This document shows, one piece after another, positions 9,001 to 17,613 of a stretch of 64,000 nucleotides of DNA. The translations under genes were made by a program, and so were the position numbers. The DNA comes from Flavobacterium limnophilum. Its GTDB lineage: Bacteria; Bacteroidota; Bacteroidia; Flavobacteriales; Flavobacteriaceae. Numbering within the stretch: the first letter of the stretch is position 1; each line of letters starts with the position of its first letter. The DNA lies in the NCBI RefSeq assembly GCF_027111315.2, contig NZ_CP114289.2, forward strand, positions 3,038,001 to 3,102,000. Reading direction: 5' to 3'. The notes beneath the pieces are model-generated. The model saw only the letters and a list, made by a program, of their open reading frames with translations, was not told the DNA's origin and made no database searches.

Positions 9001-10869
9001 TTTACTTATTATACTTCGCCAAACGGAGCAAACAATACTGTTGCTGCTGATTTGATACTGAATGAATTGGCTTTTGAAAACACAACTCCAACTTTAATGG
9101 ATGTTTGGTCGAGAATCACAAACAAAGCAACAGGATGCCATAGCGTGGCCAAAATAACATTGAAAGTTCCCGCAACCAATATTAATCCAAACTACAAAAT
9201 TCCTTTTCCTCCTGTTTGCGATGATTTTTTAGATACAAATGGAAATAATAACGCCAACAACAACAAACGTGATGGAATTACCACTTTTGATTTGTCTTCT
9301 ACAAAGGCAATCATATTAGCCCAATTACCAACAAATCAAGTTTACAACATCAATTACTACAGAAATGAATCGGATGCTTTGGCGGAAACCAACGTCATTA
9401 CCGATATTTCAAAGTATAGAAACATTGGCTGCCCCAATTCACAAGATATCTGGATACGAATCGATAGCGATTTGGATAATGCTTGTTACGGTTTAGGCCC
9501 TTATTTGACTTTAAATGTCGAAGCTTTGCCTTTTGCGAATGCAGCTACAATTCCGAGACAATGTGATGATAATACTGACGGGATATTTACATTCAATACT
9601 ACGAATTTAGAATCGGATGTATTGAATGGACAATTGAACAAAACCGTTACTTATTTCGACCAAACCAATACTCCTCTGAAAGATGCCAACGGAGTTTTAA
9701 TTACAAGTCCATTTCCACCCGCTTTCACTTCCACTTCGCAAACCATTAAAGCCGTTGTGACCAATAATACGCCGCAAAACTGTTATGACGAAACACTAAT
9801 TACATTTATTGTAGATGATACACCAGAAGCATTTTCCGTTCCATCTACCCTTACAACAACTTGTGACGACGAAGCAAATCCAATTAATCAAGATGGAAAA
9901 TTTGCTTTTGACACCTCATCATTCGAAACTACTATTCTAGGTGGACAAACGGGAATGATTGTCCAATATTTCGACCCGAATAATGTGCTTTTACCAAGTC
10001 CACTACCCAATCCATTCCTGACAAATACACAAAATATAACTGTTAAAGTTCAAAACCCATTAAACACCATCTGCTCTGCATCGACAACATTACATTTTGT
10101 GGTCAACCCTGTTCCTAATATCGATTTGAATTTGGATGGCAGCGATGATAATTTAGTATGTCAAAACGATCCAGCTTTTTATATTCAACTCAATGCAGGT
10201 ATTCAAGATGGAACACCAACAAGCAATTACACATATATTTGGTCTAAAGATGGCTTAGTGATTCCCGACGAAACAGCTTATACATTAGATGTAAATACCG
10301 AAGGATTATTTACCGTAGAAGTAGCAAATAGTTTAGGCTGTAGCAGGATTAGAACTATAAAAGTTACCGCTTCCGATGTTGCAAAAATTGATTCAATCGA
10401 CATACAAGACATGGCCGACACTAACACTATTACCGTAAATGTTTCTACTTCCAGTTTAGGCGATTACGAATTTAGTTTAGACGACCGTTTTGGACCTTTT
10501 CAAGACTCCAATTTCTTTGACAATGTATCGGCAGGAATTCACGAAGTCTTTGTCAATGACAAAAATGGATGTGGCCCAATTACCCAAGCTACAATCGCAG
10601 TTGTGGGCGCACCAAAATTCTTTACACCAAACGGTGATGGCTATAATGATTATTGGAGTATAAAAGGAGTGAATGCGACTTTTAATTCAAAATCCATAAT
10701 CTACATTTTTAACCGATACGGAAAACTCCTAAAACAATGGGTTCCATCTTTAAATCAAGGTTGGGATGGCACTTTCAATGGAGTCCCTTTGCCTGCGGAT
10801 GATTATTGGTTCACCCTAAAACTGGAAGACGGGAGAGAAGCAAAAGGTCATTTTTCGCTTAAACGGTAA
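6034..10869 (+). CDS. Giant LRR/lectin surface protein with T9SS type B C-terminal domain
   Basis: The frame opens at 6022, but the ATG at 6034 gives a standard signal peptide (MKRLLLLFILLTSFFGRAQ), so I place the start there (1,611 residues). Numbered from 6022, the order is: an N-terminal cap; eleven 21-residue leucine-rich repeats (about 90-320) of the form LDxTKNTALxxLxCxxNQI; a linker; a C-type-lectin-like domain (about 505-670, with GYLATLTAADEAQL, GWIGGSDAETEGTWKW, NWNSPNEPNN and GTWNDL); an Ig-like segment (about 690-755); two copies of a roughly 195-residue module (about 757-953 and 1166-1363); and a C-terminal type B gliding/T9SS sorting domain (about 1533-1615, FFTPNGDGYNDYW start, KGHFSLKR end). 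Export through the T9SS and surface display are inferred. Ligand is unknown. Confidence 0.88.
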   Translation: MKRLLLLFILLTSFFGRAQYTAIPDVNFEKALIDLGIDSGAIDGKVLIANVSGITSLDVSKKAITDLTGIQDFTSLKKLDCAENQLTNLDVTKNTALIDLNCDQNQLTSLDVTKNTALIYLGFNYNHIISLDLTKNTALTHLHFNTNQLSSLDVTKNTALTHLECSNNQITSLDVTKNTALTFLSCFNIKISSLDVSKNLDLNYLWCHYDKISNLDITNNTALTNLSCFSTQISSLDLTKNSALTSLDCSSNQISNLDLTKNTALNYLKCDSNQISSLDLATHNSLTYLYCYDNKISSLDVTTNTALTYLSCNNNLLTSLNLKNGNNSIIKSFNSKSNPNLQCIQVDNKVYSDANWTSKKDATASFSENCSKTTANVAPIITASGNQIYCPQTNQKIVTAFDIIDPDDTSSEAIYVQISSGYVNGQDVLTLANPALHPTIKTVWDATAGKLTLSSPTTGTAVSYVDLIAAIKDIEFSNISVSPSGIRDFSISLGTGQLSYLPRNGHYYEYVPALGINWTAAKDAAASRTYYGLQGYLATLTAADEAQLAGAQAPGTGWIGGSDAETEGTWKWVTGPETGTTFWIGKNNGTTTAPLYYANWNSPNEPNNTTNTTKPNGEDYAHITAPTVGNPGTWNDLSETGDPINVYNYYPKGYIVEYGGMSGDPTLQFSASTTMKMAQLTVTAPNPVCASQTSTLQASSTTTSTINWYDDPTGGNLLFTGTNFTTPPLNSTTTYYIDYGCITRTPVTVTVESLPIANPVTVTRQCDDNQDGLFTFNTASLETTLLNGQTNVKVTYLDAANNPLKDANGTLITSPFPATFMTSSQTIQAVLTNNSALKCSSKTTIDFIVDDLPEAFSVPTASTTACDDEPIPASQDGKFPFNTSTIESIILNGQTGMKVSYFDKNGNPLSSPLPNPFLTDTQNITAKVENILNPNCFATTTLNFVVNPLPIVKDVIIVQCDTDLVVDGKTFFNLTVNNTEISANSANETFTYYTSPNGANNTVAADLILNELAFENTTPTLMDVWSRITNKATGCHSVAKITLKVPATNINPNYKIPFPPVCDDFLDTNGNNNANNNKRDGITTFDLSSTKAIILAQLPTNQVYNINYYRNESDALAETNVITDISKYRNIGCPNSQDIWIRIDSDLDNACYGLGPYLTLNVEALPFANAATIPRQCDDNTDGIFTFNTTNLESDVLNGQLNKTVTYFDQTNTPLKDANGVLITSPFPPAFTSTSQTIKAVVTNNTPQNCYDETLITFIVDDTPEAFSVPSTLTTTCDDEANPINQDGKFAFDTSSFETTILGGQTGMIVQYFDPNNVLLPSPLPNPFLTNTQNITVKVQNPLNTICSASTTLHFVVNPVPNIDLNLDGSDDNLVCQNDPAFYIQLNAGIQDGTPTSNYTYIWSKDGLVIPDETAYTLDVNTEGLFTVEVANSLGCSRIRTIKVTASDVAKIDSIDIQDMADTNTITVNVSTSSLGDYEFSLDDRFGPFQDSNFFDNVSAGIHEVFVNDKNGCGPITQATIAVVGAPKFFTPNGDGYNDYWSIKGVNATFNSKSIIYIFNRYGKLLKQWVPSLNQGWDGTFNGVPLPADDYWFTLKLEDGREAKGHFSLKR
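6289..6981 (+). repeat. Eleven 63-bp tandem repeats encoding LRRs
   Basis: The DNA repeats with a 63-bp period coding for 21-residue leucine-rich units. Copies are diverged, but the GAT-GTT-ACT-AAA-AAT-ACG-GCT core recurs in most units. The period preserves frame, so unequal recombination could change repeat number without truncating the protein. Confidence 0.85.
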
Positions 10870-10874
10870 TTTTT

Positions 10875-12008
10875 TTAAGTAATTTTCCGTTGGATTTCCT
10901 CCAAAATATAAAGGTAATCTTCCTGGTTTTTCACGAAATCCCTGTCTGAAACGTCAACAATCAAAATATTCAAATTCGTTTGCGATTTGATGTAATCCAA
11001 ATAACCACTGTTGATTTTATCCAGATATTCGGCAGGAATATTTTGCTCGTAACTTCGCCCTCTTTTCTTGATGTTTTCCAGCAATCGCTCCGTGTTTTGA
11101 TATAAATAAACATACAAATCCGGCTTGGGCATTTCCCTGTAAACTATGTCAAACATAGTTTTATACAACCTAAACTCATCTTCTTGAAGCGTGACTTTGG
11201 CAAAAATCAGCGATTTAAAAATATGATAATCGGCCACGATAAAATCCTTGAACAAGTCGAATTGGGCTAAATCGTCTGAAAGTTGTTTGTATCTGTCGGC
11301 AAGAAACGACATTTCTAAAGGAAAAGCATACCGGTTTTGGTCTTCATAAAATTTGGGCAAAAATGGATTGTCGGCAAAGCGTTCCAATACTGTTTTGGCA
11401 TTAAAATCTTCGGCAATTTTTGTGGTCAAAGTAGTTTTTCCCGCTCCAATATTCCCTTCGAAAGCAATATAATTAAACTGTTCCAAAGGAATGCTTCCCA
11501 ATGGATCTTCTAATTTCTGCACCATTGTACAACCACTTTTGTCTGGCGAAATTTCTACTAATTCGGCGATTTTTTTATGAAAAACGGGATGAATCCAGTT
11601 TAAATCCAAGTCCAGCATTGGTAACAAAACAAACTTTCTGTTTTGCATCAAAGGATGCGGAATTTGAAGTTCTTCGGTCTCAATTATTTCTTCGTCGAAA
11701 GTAATTAAATCAATATCAATTATTCGGGATTGATAGCTTAAGGTTTCGCCACGAACACGACCCAATTGCCTTTCAATACCCAAAACCTGATTCAATATTT
11801 TTTCTGCCGAAGCAAAAGTATGAATGAGCAAGGCACAATTATAAAAAGCATCGCTGTCAAAACCCCAAGACGGTGTTTCGTATAACTTTGAAACCCTGAT
11901 TATTGTTCCAATTTCCTGATGTATCAATTGCAGGCAAAGTTCGATATTCCGAAGACGATCGCCTTGATTGCTGCCTAAAGATAAAACGACCTGATGTTGT
12001 GATTTCAT
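10875..12008 (-). CDS. folK: Bifunctional FolK / deoxynucleoside kinase fusion
   Basis: The protein joins two enzymes. Residues 4 to about 160 are 6-hydroxymethyl-7,8-dihydropterin pyrophosphokinase (FolK): VVLSLGSNQGDR, YETPSWGF, the RIIDIDLI catalytic Asp pair and IPHPLMQNRKFVLLPM. It makes the diphosphate precursor for dihydropteroate synthesis. After a short linker, residues of about 180-377 form a deoxynucleoside kinase with P-loop FEGNIGAGKTT, the DRYKQ region and an ERxxxR-like lid (KKRGRSYEQNI). An upstream in-frame GTG at 12017 exists, but the ATG at 12008 gives the usual FolK N-terminus. The stop is only 5 bp from the end of the convergent surface-protein gene. From memory this fusion is common in Flavobacteriia. 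Confidence 0.92.
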   Translation of the reverse strand: MKSQHQVVLSLGSNQGDRLRNIELCLQLIHQEIGTIIRVSKLYETPSWGFDSDAFYNCALLIHTFASAEKILNQVLGIERQLGRVRGETLSYQSRIIDIDLITFDEEIIETEELQIPHPLMQNRKFVLLPMLDLDLNWIHPVFHKKIAELVEISPDKSGCTMVQKLEDPLGSIPLEQFNYIAFEGNIGAGKTTLTTKIAEDFNAKTVLERFADNPFLPKFYEDQNRYAFPLEMSFLADRYKQLSDDLAQFDLFKDFIVADYHIFKSLIFAKVTLQEDEFRLYKTMFDIVYREMPKPDLYVYLYQNTERLLENIKKRGRSYEQNIPAEYLDKINSGYLDYIKSQTNLNILIVDVSDRDFVKNQEDYLYILEEIQRKIT

Positions 12009-12047
12009 ATTAAGCACAAATTAACTAAAACAATTTTAGAATAGAAC

Positions 12048-12102
12048 TATATTTGCGCAGGTGTTGATAACTAAATTTATCCTTTTTTTAAACTTAAATT
12101 TG
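12048..12102 (+). promoter_or_regulatory. Candidate promoter region of sppA
   Basis: Two TAnnTTTG elements lie in the divergent folK-sppA gap: TATATTTG at 12048-12055 and TAAATTTG at 12095-12102. Neither has a TTG at the ideal distance, so which one is used cannot be decided. Confidence 0.4.
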
Positions 12103-12139
12103 TAACACATCGACCCTTTTTGCTACTTATAAAAAAAAT

Positions 12140-13906
12140 ATGATTATGAAATTTTTAGGAAATGTTTTGGCAACCATAGTAGGCCTATTTGTTTTTTCAA
12201 TGCTGTTCTTTTTCGGAATAATTCTAATTGCAACCGTTTTTGGCGGTGAGCCAGAGGTTGTTGAAGTCAAAAGCAATTCGGTTATCGAATTGGATTTGAG
12301 GCATATTGAAAACGACTATGCCGGAAAATACAAAGACCCGTGGATGTCCATTTTGTCCGACGGTGAAAAAGTGGGACTTTCGGATGTTATCAATGCCATC
12401 GAAAGCGCCAAAACAGACACTGACATCAAGGGAATTTCAATTTTGAACAATGAATCCGAATTGGGAATGGCGCAAAGAAAATCCCTTCGAGACGCATTGC
12501 AAGACTTCAAGAAATCAGGAAAATTCATTATGGCTTATGCCAATTCCTTTTCCCAAAAAGAATATTACTTGAACTCCGTAGCCAACACCATTTACCTGAA
12601 TCCGGAAGGGGATATGGATTTCAAGGGACTATCGGCCGAAATCATGTTTTTCAAAGATCTTCAAGATAAATCAGGCATTCAAATGGAAGTCATCCGCCAC
12701 GGAAAATACAAAAGTGCCGTGGAACCTTTCTTGGACAATAAAATGAGTGATGCCAACAGGGAACAAACTTTGGCATTATTGAATTCCGTTTGGAATTCCG
12801 TTACGGCAGACATTTCGAAAAGCAGAAACATTTCTGTAGCAAAATTAAACGAAATTGCCAATGGACTTCTGGCTCGAACTCCCCAAATGGCGAAAGCAGA
12901 AAAACTGATTGATGTCGTGGCTTATGAAGACATTTATCATGATGCCATCAGAAAAGCGTTGAAAGTTGACAAAGAGGAAGACTACAACAAAGTAAATCTT
13001 ATGGATTATACCCGAAAAACAGTAACAACTTCAATAGACATTGAAACCAAGGACAAAATTGCCATTATTTATGCTCAAGGAACCATTATGAGTGGAGAAG
13101 GCGACGTCAACACCATTGGCGAAGGTTCGATGCGTCGTTCGTTGATTGAAGCTCGAAAAGACAAAAATGTAAAAGCAATTGTACTTCGAATTAATAGCCC
13201 AGGTGGAAATGCTTTGACATCGGATTTAATCTGGAGAGAAATAGAATTGACAAAAAAAGTGAAGCCAATTGTAGTTTCGATGGGGAATTATGCCGCTTCG
13301 GGCGGTTATTATATTGCCTGTAATGCCAATACCATTTTTGCCGAGAACAACACCATTACGGGTTCCATAGGAGTTTTTGGAGTATTGCCTAATTTCACGC
13401 AATTGACAACAAAAATTGGCATTCACACCGAACAAGTAAAAACCAATGAAAATGCCGCTGAATATAGTCCTTTTTTACCGATGGACGAAAAATTTAAAAG
13501 TGTAACTCAAGAAAGTGTCGAACGTATCTACAAAACATTTGTTTCACACGTAGCCACAGGACGAAAAATGACTTTTGCGCAAGTAGATTCAATAGGTCAA
13601 GGAAGAGTTTGGTCAGGAGAACAAGCACTGAAAGTAGGGCTTGTGGATAAAATTGGAGGTTTGGATGATGCCTTGAAAGAAGCAGCAAAACTTGCCAAAA
13701 TAAAGGACTACAGCACTCAAAACTTCCCGGAATTCGAAAAAGACATCAATGATATTTTTGAACATTTGCCATTCGCAAAATCGAAAGAATCATTCATCAA
13801 AGAAGAATTAGGCGAGGAAACCTATCGAATGATGGAACAGATAAAAAGAATGCAATCTCAAAAAGGAGTTCAAGCAATGATGCCGTTCGAGATTAAAATC
13901 AATTAG
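12140..13906 (+). CDS. sppA: Signal peptide peptidase SppA, 67K type
   Basis: The 588-residue protein has the length of the long SppA (protease IV) form: an N-terminal membrane anchor (residues about 5-35) and two tandem S49 peptidase domains facing the periplasm. The Ser-Lys dyad is visible: general-base Lys191 in GKYKSAVEPF in the first half and nucleophile Ser387 in YAASGGYYIA in the second half. LRINSPGGNAL and TGSIGVFGV are further S49 motifs. It degrades signal peptides released after secretion. ATG at 12146 is an alternative start two codons in. It is flanked by a divergent gene and a hairpin, so it is probably monocistronic. Confidence 0.95.
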   Translation: MIMKFLGNVLATIVGLFVFSMLFFFGIILIATVFGGEPEVVEVKSNSVIELDLRHIENDYAGKYKDPWMSILSDGEKVGLSDVINAIESAKTDTDIKGISILNNESELGMAQRKSLRDALQDFKKSGKFIMAYANSFSQKEYYLNSVANTIYLNPEGDMDFKGLSAEIMFFKDLQDKSGIQMEVIRHGKYKSAVEPFLDNKMSDANREQTLALLNSVWNSVTADISKSRNISVAKLNEIANGLLARTPQMAKAEKLIDVVAYEDIYHDAIRKALKVDKEEDYNKVNLMDYTRKTVTTSIDIETKDKIAIIYAQGTIMSGEGDVNTIGEGSMRRSLIEARKDKNVKAIVLRINSPGGNALTSDLIWREIELTKKVKPIVVSMGNYAASGGYYIACNANTIFAENNTITGSIGVFGVLPNFTQLTTKIGIHTEQVKTNENAAEYSPFLPMDEKFKSVTQESVERIYKTFVSHVATGRKMTFAQVDSIGQGRVWSGEQALKVGLVDKIGGLDDALKEAAKLAKIKDYSTQNFPEFEKDINDIFEHLPFAKSKESFIKEELGEETYRMMEQIKRMQSQKGVQAMMPFEIKIN

Positions 13907-13923
13907 AAGACAATAATAGTTTA

Positions 13924-13963
13924 CTGAAAATCCGTTTGAGCAAGTGTTTAAACGGATTTTCGG
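13924..13963 (+). terminator. Hairpin after sppA
   Basis: GAAAATCCGTTT (13926-13937) pairs perfectly with AAACGGATTTTC (13950-13961). No T-run follows, so it may act as an mRNA 3' end stabiliser or a weak terminator. Confidence 0.55.
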
Positions 13964-14031
13964 CATTATAAAGTTAAAGTATTGCTTAAAAAAAACATTC
14001 CAAAAAACACTAGATTATAAAAACACTATTT

Positions 14032-14061
14032 TTGAAAAAAAATTTCGAGGCACTATTTTTG
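14032..14061 (+). promoter_or_regulatory. Promoter of the AsmA-like gene
   Basis: TTG at 14032-14034, a 19-nt spacer and TATTTTTG at 14054-14061 fit the Bacteroidota consensus exactly. The ATG follows 31 bp later. An 11-bp CACTATTTTTG is duplicated at 14024-14034 and 14051-14061, so the -33 TTG is itself the end of a -7-like copy. Confidence 0.75.
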
Positions 14062-14092
14062 CCCAGCTCATAGAATCTAAAGAAATTAAATT

Positions 14093-16723
14093 ATGACAAA
14101 GAAAATCCTAATAACAGTCGGAATTGTAATCACCCTAATTATTGGAACATTATTCGCGGCTCCTTACCTATTTAAAGATCAAATAAAAGCCAAAATAGCT
14201 CAAGCCATTAACGAGAAAGTGGATGCCAAAGTATCTTTTGCAGACGCTGATTTGAGTTTGTTCAAAAATTTTCCCAATGCGAATGTGACTATCGAAAAAT
14301 TAGTCATCATCAACAAGGCGCCTTTTGAAGGCGACACCTTGGTTTCCTTGGGCGAATTGAATTTGCAACTATCCATCAAGGAACTTTTCAAAGGAGAAAA
14401 AGAAACGATGAATATTGACGGAATTTCATCCAAAAACGGATTGATTAACATCATTTTCAACAAAGACGGATTGGCCAATTACGATATTGCCTTGAAAGAT
14501 GACAAACCTGCAGCCGATGGAAAAAGCAAGCCTTTATCGCTGAAAATCCAAGAATATAAAATCGAAAATTTCCAATTCAGATATTCTGACGAAAAATCGA
14601 AAATAAAAATGGTTATTGACAGTTTAAACCACGAAGGAACCGGAGATTTTGCCGCCCAAAAACTGGATTTAGACACCAAATCGACCGCCAAAATTGTGCT
14701 TTCGATGGATAAAGTCAATTACATGAAAAATGTTTCCATTAGTTTGGATGCCGTTTTGGGAATCGATCTAAAAAACAGCAAATACACTTTCAAGCAAAAC
14801 AAGGCTTTAATCAATCAATTGCCATTAGAATTTGACGGTTTTATCCAAATGGTTGATGGCGGACAGGAATATGATTTGAAATTCAAGACGCCAACTTCTT
14901 CCTTCAAAAACTTCTTGGGACTTATTCCCGCAGCCTATTCTTCGAGTTTGGACAATGTAAAAACGACTGGGGATTTTACAGTCGTGGGCTTTGCCAAAGG
15001 ATTGTATTCCGACAAAACCGTTCCGAAATTCAATATTAAAATTGCATCCAACAACGCTTCGTTCCAATATCCAAATCTTCCAAAATCAGTTCGAAACATT
15101 GTAATCGACACCAAAATCATCAATGAAACAGGGATTTTGAACGACACTTATGTTAATCTCGACAAATTGTCTTTCGCCATAGACCAAGACGTTTTCAATG
15201 CCAAAGCCAACATTAGAAACATTACCGAAAATGCCTTGGTAGATGCCGCCTTGAAAGGAACCATTAATTTGGGAAACTTGTCGAAAGCTTATCCGATAAA
15301 ATTAAGTAAACCTTTATCCGGAATCCTAAAAGCCGACGTAACCACAAAATTTGACATGCAATCCGTTGAAAAAAGTCAATACCAGAACATCAACAATGCA
15401 GGAACAATGAGCTTGTCGGGCTTTAAATATGCGGACGAAAACGGAAAGACAATGACCGTAAGCAATGCATTGGTACAGTTCAATCCAAGTCAAGTCCATT
15501 TGAAACAATTCAACGCAACAACCGGAAAAAGCGACTTGAGCGTGACGGGAGTTTTGGAAAACTTCTATGGTTTTATGTTCAAAAACCAAGAATTGAAAGG
15601 AAACTTTAACATGACTTCCAATCAATTGGCCGTGAGTGATTTTATGACGACTGAAGAAAAAACCAAAACCAATCCAAGCGACAGCGAACAGCCGAAGCAA
15701 GCTAAGAAAGCCGAAGCCATGAAGATTCCCGCTTTCTTGAATTGCACGCTTACCGCAAAAGCAAACACGGTTTTATATGACAATTTAACCTTGAAAGATG
15801 TTTCGGGAAAACTAATTGTCAAGGATGAAAAAGTCACTTTGCAAAACGTGAAATCTTCCATTTTTGGAGGAACAATTGGCGTAAACGGTGCCGTTTCCAC
15901 CAAAGGAAAAGTACCGGTTTTCAATATGGATTTGAATTTGAACCAGGTGGATATTGCACAATCGTTTACCCAACTCGACATGTTGAAAAAAATTGCGCCA
16001 ATCGCCGGAATCGTCAATGGAAAAATCAATTCGACTATGAAATTCAACGGAAATCTTGACGCAATGGAATTGACTCCCGACTTGAATTCGCTTACCGGGG
16101 ATTTGTTGGGACAATTACTTTCCACTACCGTAAGTGCCCAAAATTCGACTTTGTTAAACGCATTGGGTTCAAATTTAAAGTTCATCGATATGAGCAAAAT
16201 CAATCTGAATGATTTGAAAGCTGCCGTGACTTTCAAGGACGGAAAAGTGAACGTAAAACCATTTGACATCAAATACAAAGACATCAAGGCGACAATTGGC
16301 GGAAGCCACGGTTTTGATCAAAGCATGAATTACAATCTGAAATTTGATGTTCCCGCCAAATATCTTGGAACGGAAGCGAATGCTTTAATAGCAAAATTAT
16401 CTCCAGCCGATGCCGCAAAATTGGAGAATATCCCGATAAATGCCTTGATGACGGGAAGTTTTACCAGCCCGAAAATTTCGACCGATATGAAAGGCGCCGT
16501 TACCAATTTGACCAATCAATTGGTGAAACAGCAAAAAGAAAAAGCAATAAAACAAGGCACTTCGGCATTGACGGATTATCTTAACAAAAACACCAAAAAG
16601 TCAAGTGACACTACTAAAACTGCCGCTCCAACAACTAAAGAAGACGTAAAAACAAAAGCAACTGAATTGTTGAATGGCTTGTTTAACAAAAAGAAAAAAA
16701 CGGAAGAACCTAAAACGCCTTAA
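14093..16723 (+). CDS. AsmA family protein
   Basis: This 876-residue protein has one N-terminal membrane helix (ILITVGIVITLIIGTLFAAPYLF) followed by an AsmA-type domain. The AsmA opening appears in the NEKVDAKVSFADADLSLFKNFPNANVTIEKL stretch region (about 40-70), and the AsmA C-terminal region with repeated beta segments runs to about residue 790. A Lys/Thr/Ala-rich tail follows. AsmA proteins are inner-membrane anchored, periplasm-facing repeating beta-groove proteins implicated in lipid transport to the outer membrane; the specific cargo here is unknown. A full promoter precedes it and a long inverted repeat separates it from the convergent DUF2797 gene. Confidence 0.88.
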   Translation: MTKKILITVGIVITLIIGTLFAAPYLFKDQIKAKIAQAINEKVDAKVSFADADLSLFKNFPNANVTIEKLVIINKAPFEGDTLVSLGELNLQLSIKELFKGEKETMNIDGISSKNGLINIIFNKDGLANYDIALKDDKPAADGKSKPLSLKIQEYKIENFQFRYSDEKSKIKMVIDSLNHEGTGDFAAQKLDLDTKSTAKIVLSMDKVNYMKNVSISLDAVLGIDLKNSKYTFKQNKALINQLPLEFDGFIQMVDGGQEYDLKFKTPTSSFKNFLGLIPAAYSSSLDNVKTTGDFTVVGFAKGLYSDKTVPKFNIKIASNNASFQYPNLPKSVRNIVIDTKIINETGILNDTYVNLDKLSFAIDQDVFNAKANIRNITENALVDAALKGTINLGNLSKAYPIKLSKPLSGILKADVTTKFDMQSVEKSQYQNINNAGTMSLSGFKYADENGKTMTVSNALVQFNPSQVHLKQFNATTGKSDLSVTGVLENFYGFMFKNQELKGNFNMTSNQLAVSDFMTTEEKTKTNPSDSEQPKQAKKAEAMKIPAFLNCTLTAKANTVLYDNLTLKDVSGKLIVKDEKVTLQNVKSSIFGGTIGVNGAVSTKGKVPVFNMDLNLNQVDIAQSFTQLDMLKKIAPIAGIVNGKINSTMKFNGNLDAMELTPDLNSLTGDLLGQLLSTTVSAQNSTLLNALGSNLKFIDMSKINLNDLKAAVTFKDGKVNVKPFDIKYKDIKATIGGSHGFDQSMNYNLKFDVPAKYLGTEANALIAKLSPADAAKLENIPINALMTGSFTSPKISTDMKGAVTNLTNQLVKQQKEKAIKQGTSALTDYLNKNTKKSSDTTKTAAPTTKEDVKTKATELLNGLFNKKKKTEEPKTP

Positions 16724-16726
16724 TAT

Positions 16727-16808
16727 CATTGCTAGGAACGAAGCAATCACACTAAGTTGCTCAACTTATGTGGCTCTTGTTAGTGTGATTGCTTCGTTCC
16801 TCGCAATG
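16727..16808. repeat. Long REP-like inverted repeat
   Basis: Arms of 29 bp (16727-16755 and 16780-16808) are complementary except at one position and enclose a 24-nt loop. The element fills the gap between two convergent genes and could terminate both. The arm sequence contains AGGAACGAAGCAATC, which I recall as a dispersed extragenic element in Flavobacteriia. Confidence 0.85.
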
Positions 16809-16813
16809 ACGTT

Positions 16814-17608
16814 TTATATTTCTATTCGAACCACATACCCTTCCGAGCTGCGGACATTGAAAACAGTGCCGTCTTCAAAAATCAAATATTGTCCTTTTAT
16901 TCCGGTCAATTTCCCTTGAAAATTGGGCGTTTTATCCAAACTCAAACTGTTTATTTTTTTGGGATATTCCAAAACGGGGAAATGCATTTCGTATAAATCA
17001 TTTTTCTCCGAGTAGAAATATTCCTGAACTTCGGCGGGAATCAGGTTTTCTACCTTCAATCTTTCGGCGATTAAATCTACTTGCACGACATCATTTTGAA
17101 GCATTTTACGCCAATTGGTTTTATCGGCAAAATGATTTTTCAAGGCCACTTCGGTAATTCCTGCCAGATAGCGATTTGGCACTTCCACAATGGAAATCGC
17201 TTGTGTTGCACCTTGATCAATCCATCTTGTAGGCATTTGGGTTTTTCTGGTCACTCCTACTTTTACCTCGCTCGACAAAGCCAAATAAACGATATGGGGT
17301 TGCAATTGCACTTTTTCTTCATAGACCAAATCTCTGTCTTGAATACCAAGATGAGCTGTACTTAATTCGGGCTTCATAATCCAATCACCAACAGCCGGAC
17401 TGGAATAAAAACAGTCGTAACAAAATCCTTGACGGAAAATTTTCTTCTTTTTACCGCAATTCAAGCATTGGTAACCCTGAAATGAAATTTCAATATTCTT
17501 GTTAAGTAATTGATTCACATTTAAAAAACTATTCTCAAAAACCAGATAATATTGAATGGGGTTCACAAATTCGGTTTGCATTTTGGTAAGCGTTCCTTCG
17601 TAGGTCAT
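16814..17608 (-). CDS. DUF2797 domain protein
   Basis: The 264-residue product carries a zinc-ribbon-like pattern near residues 48-69 (CLNCGKKK ... GFCYDCFY) and then a region with HIVYLALSSEVKVGVTRKTQMPTRWIDQGATQA. That region matches the GIY-YIG-like core seen in DUF2797 proteins (Y-L, K-V-G-V-T, R-W-x-D-Q-G-A). Function is unknown; nucleic-acid binding or processing is a guess from the fold relation. It is a single gene whose upstream region is shared with the GH3 gene through a perfect inverted repeat. Confidence 0.78.
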   Translation of the reverse strand: MTYEGTLTKMQTEFVNPIQYYLVFENSFLNVNQLLNKNIEISFQGYQCLNCGKKKKIFRQGFCYDCFYSSPAVGDWIMKPELSTAHLGIQDRDLVYEEKVQLQPHIVYLALSSEVKVGVTRKTQMPTRWIDQGATQAISIVEVPNRYLAGITEVALKNHFADKTNWRKMLQNDVVQVDLIAERLKVENLIPAEVQEYFYSEKNDLYEMHFPVLEYPKKINSLSLDKTPNFQGKLTGIKGQYLIFEDGTVFNVRSSEGYVVRIEI

Positions 17609-17613
17609 TTTTT

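Noticed and set aside
15622..16287. A 221-codon minus-strand frame inside the AsmA-like gene
   Set aside because: No family pattern, no promoter or neighbour support; fully covered by a well-supported gene on the other strand.
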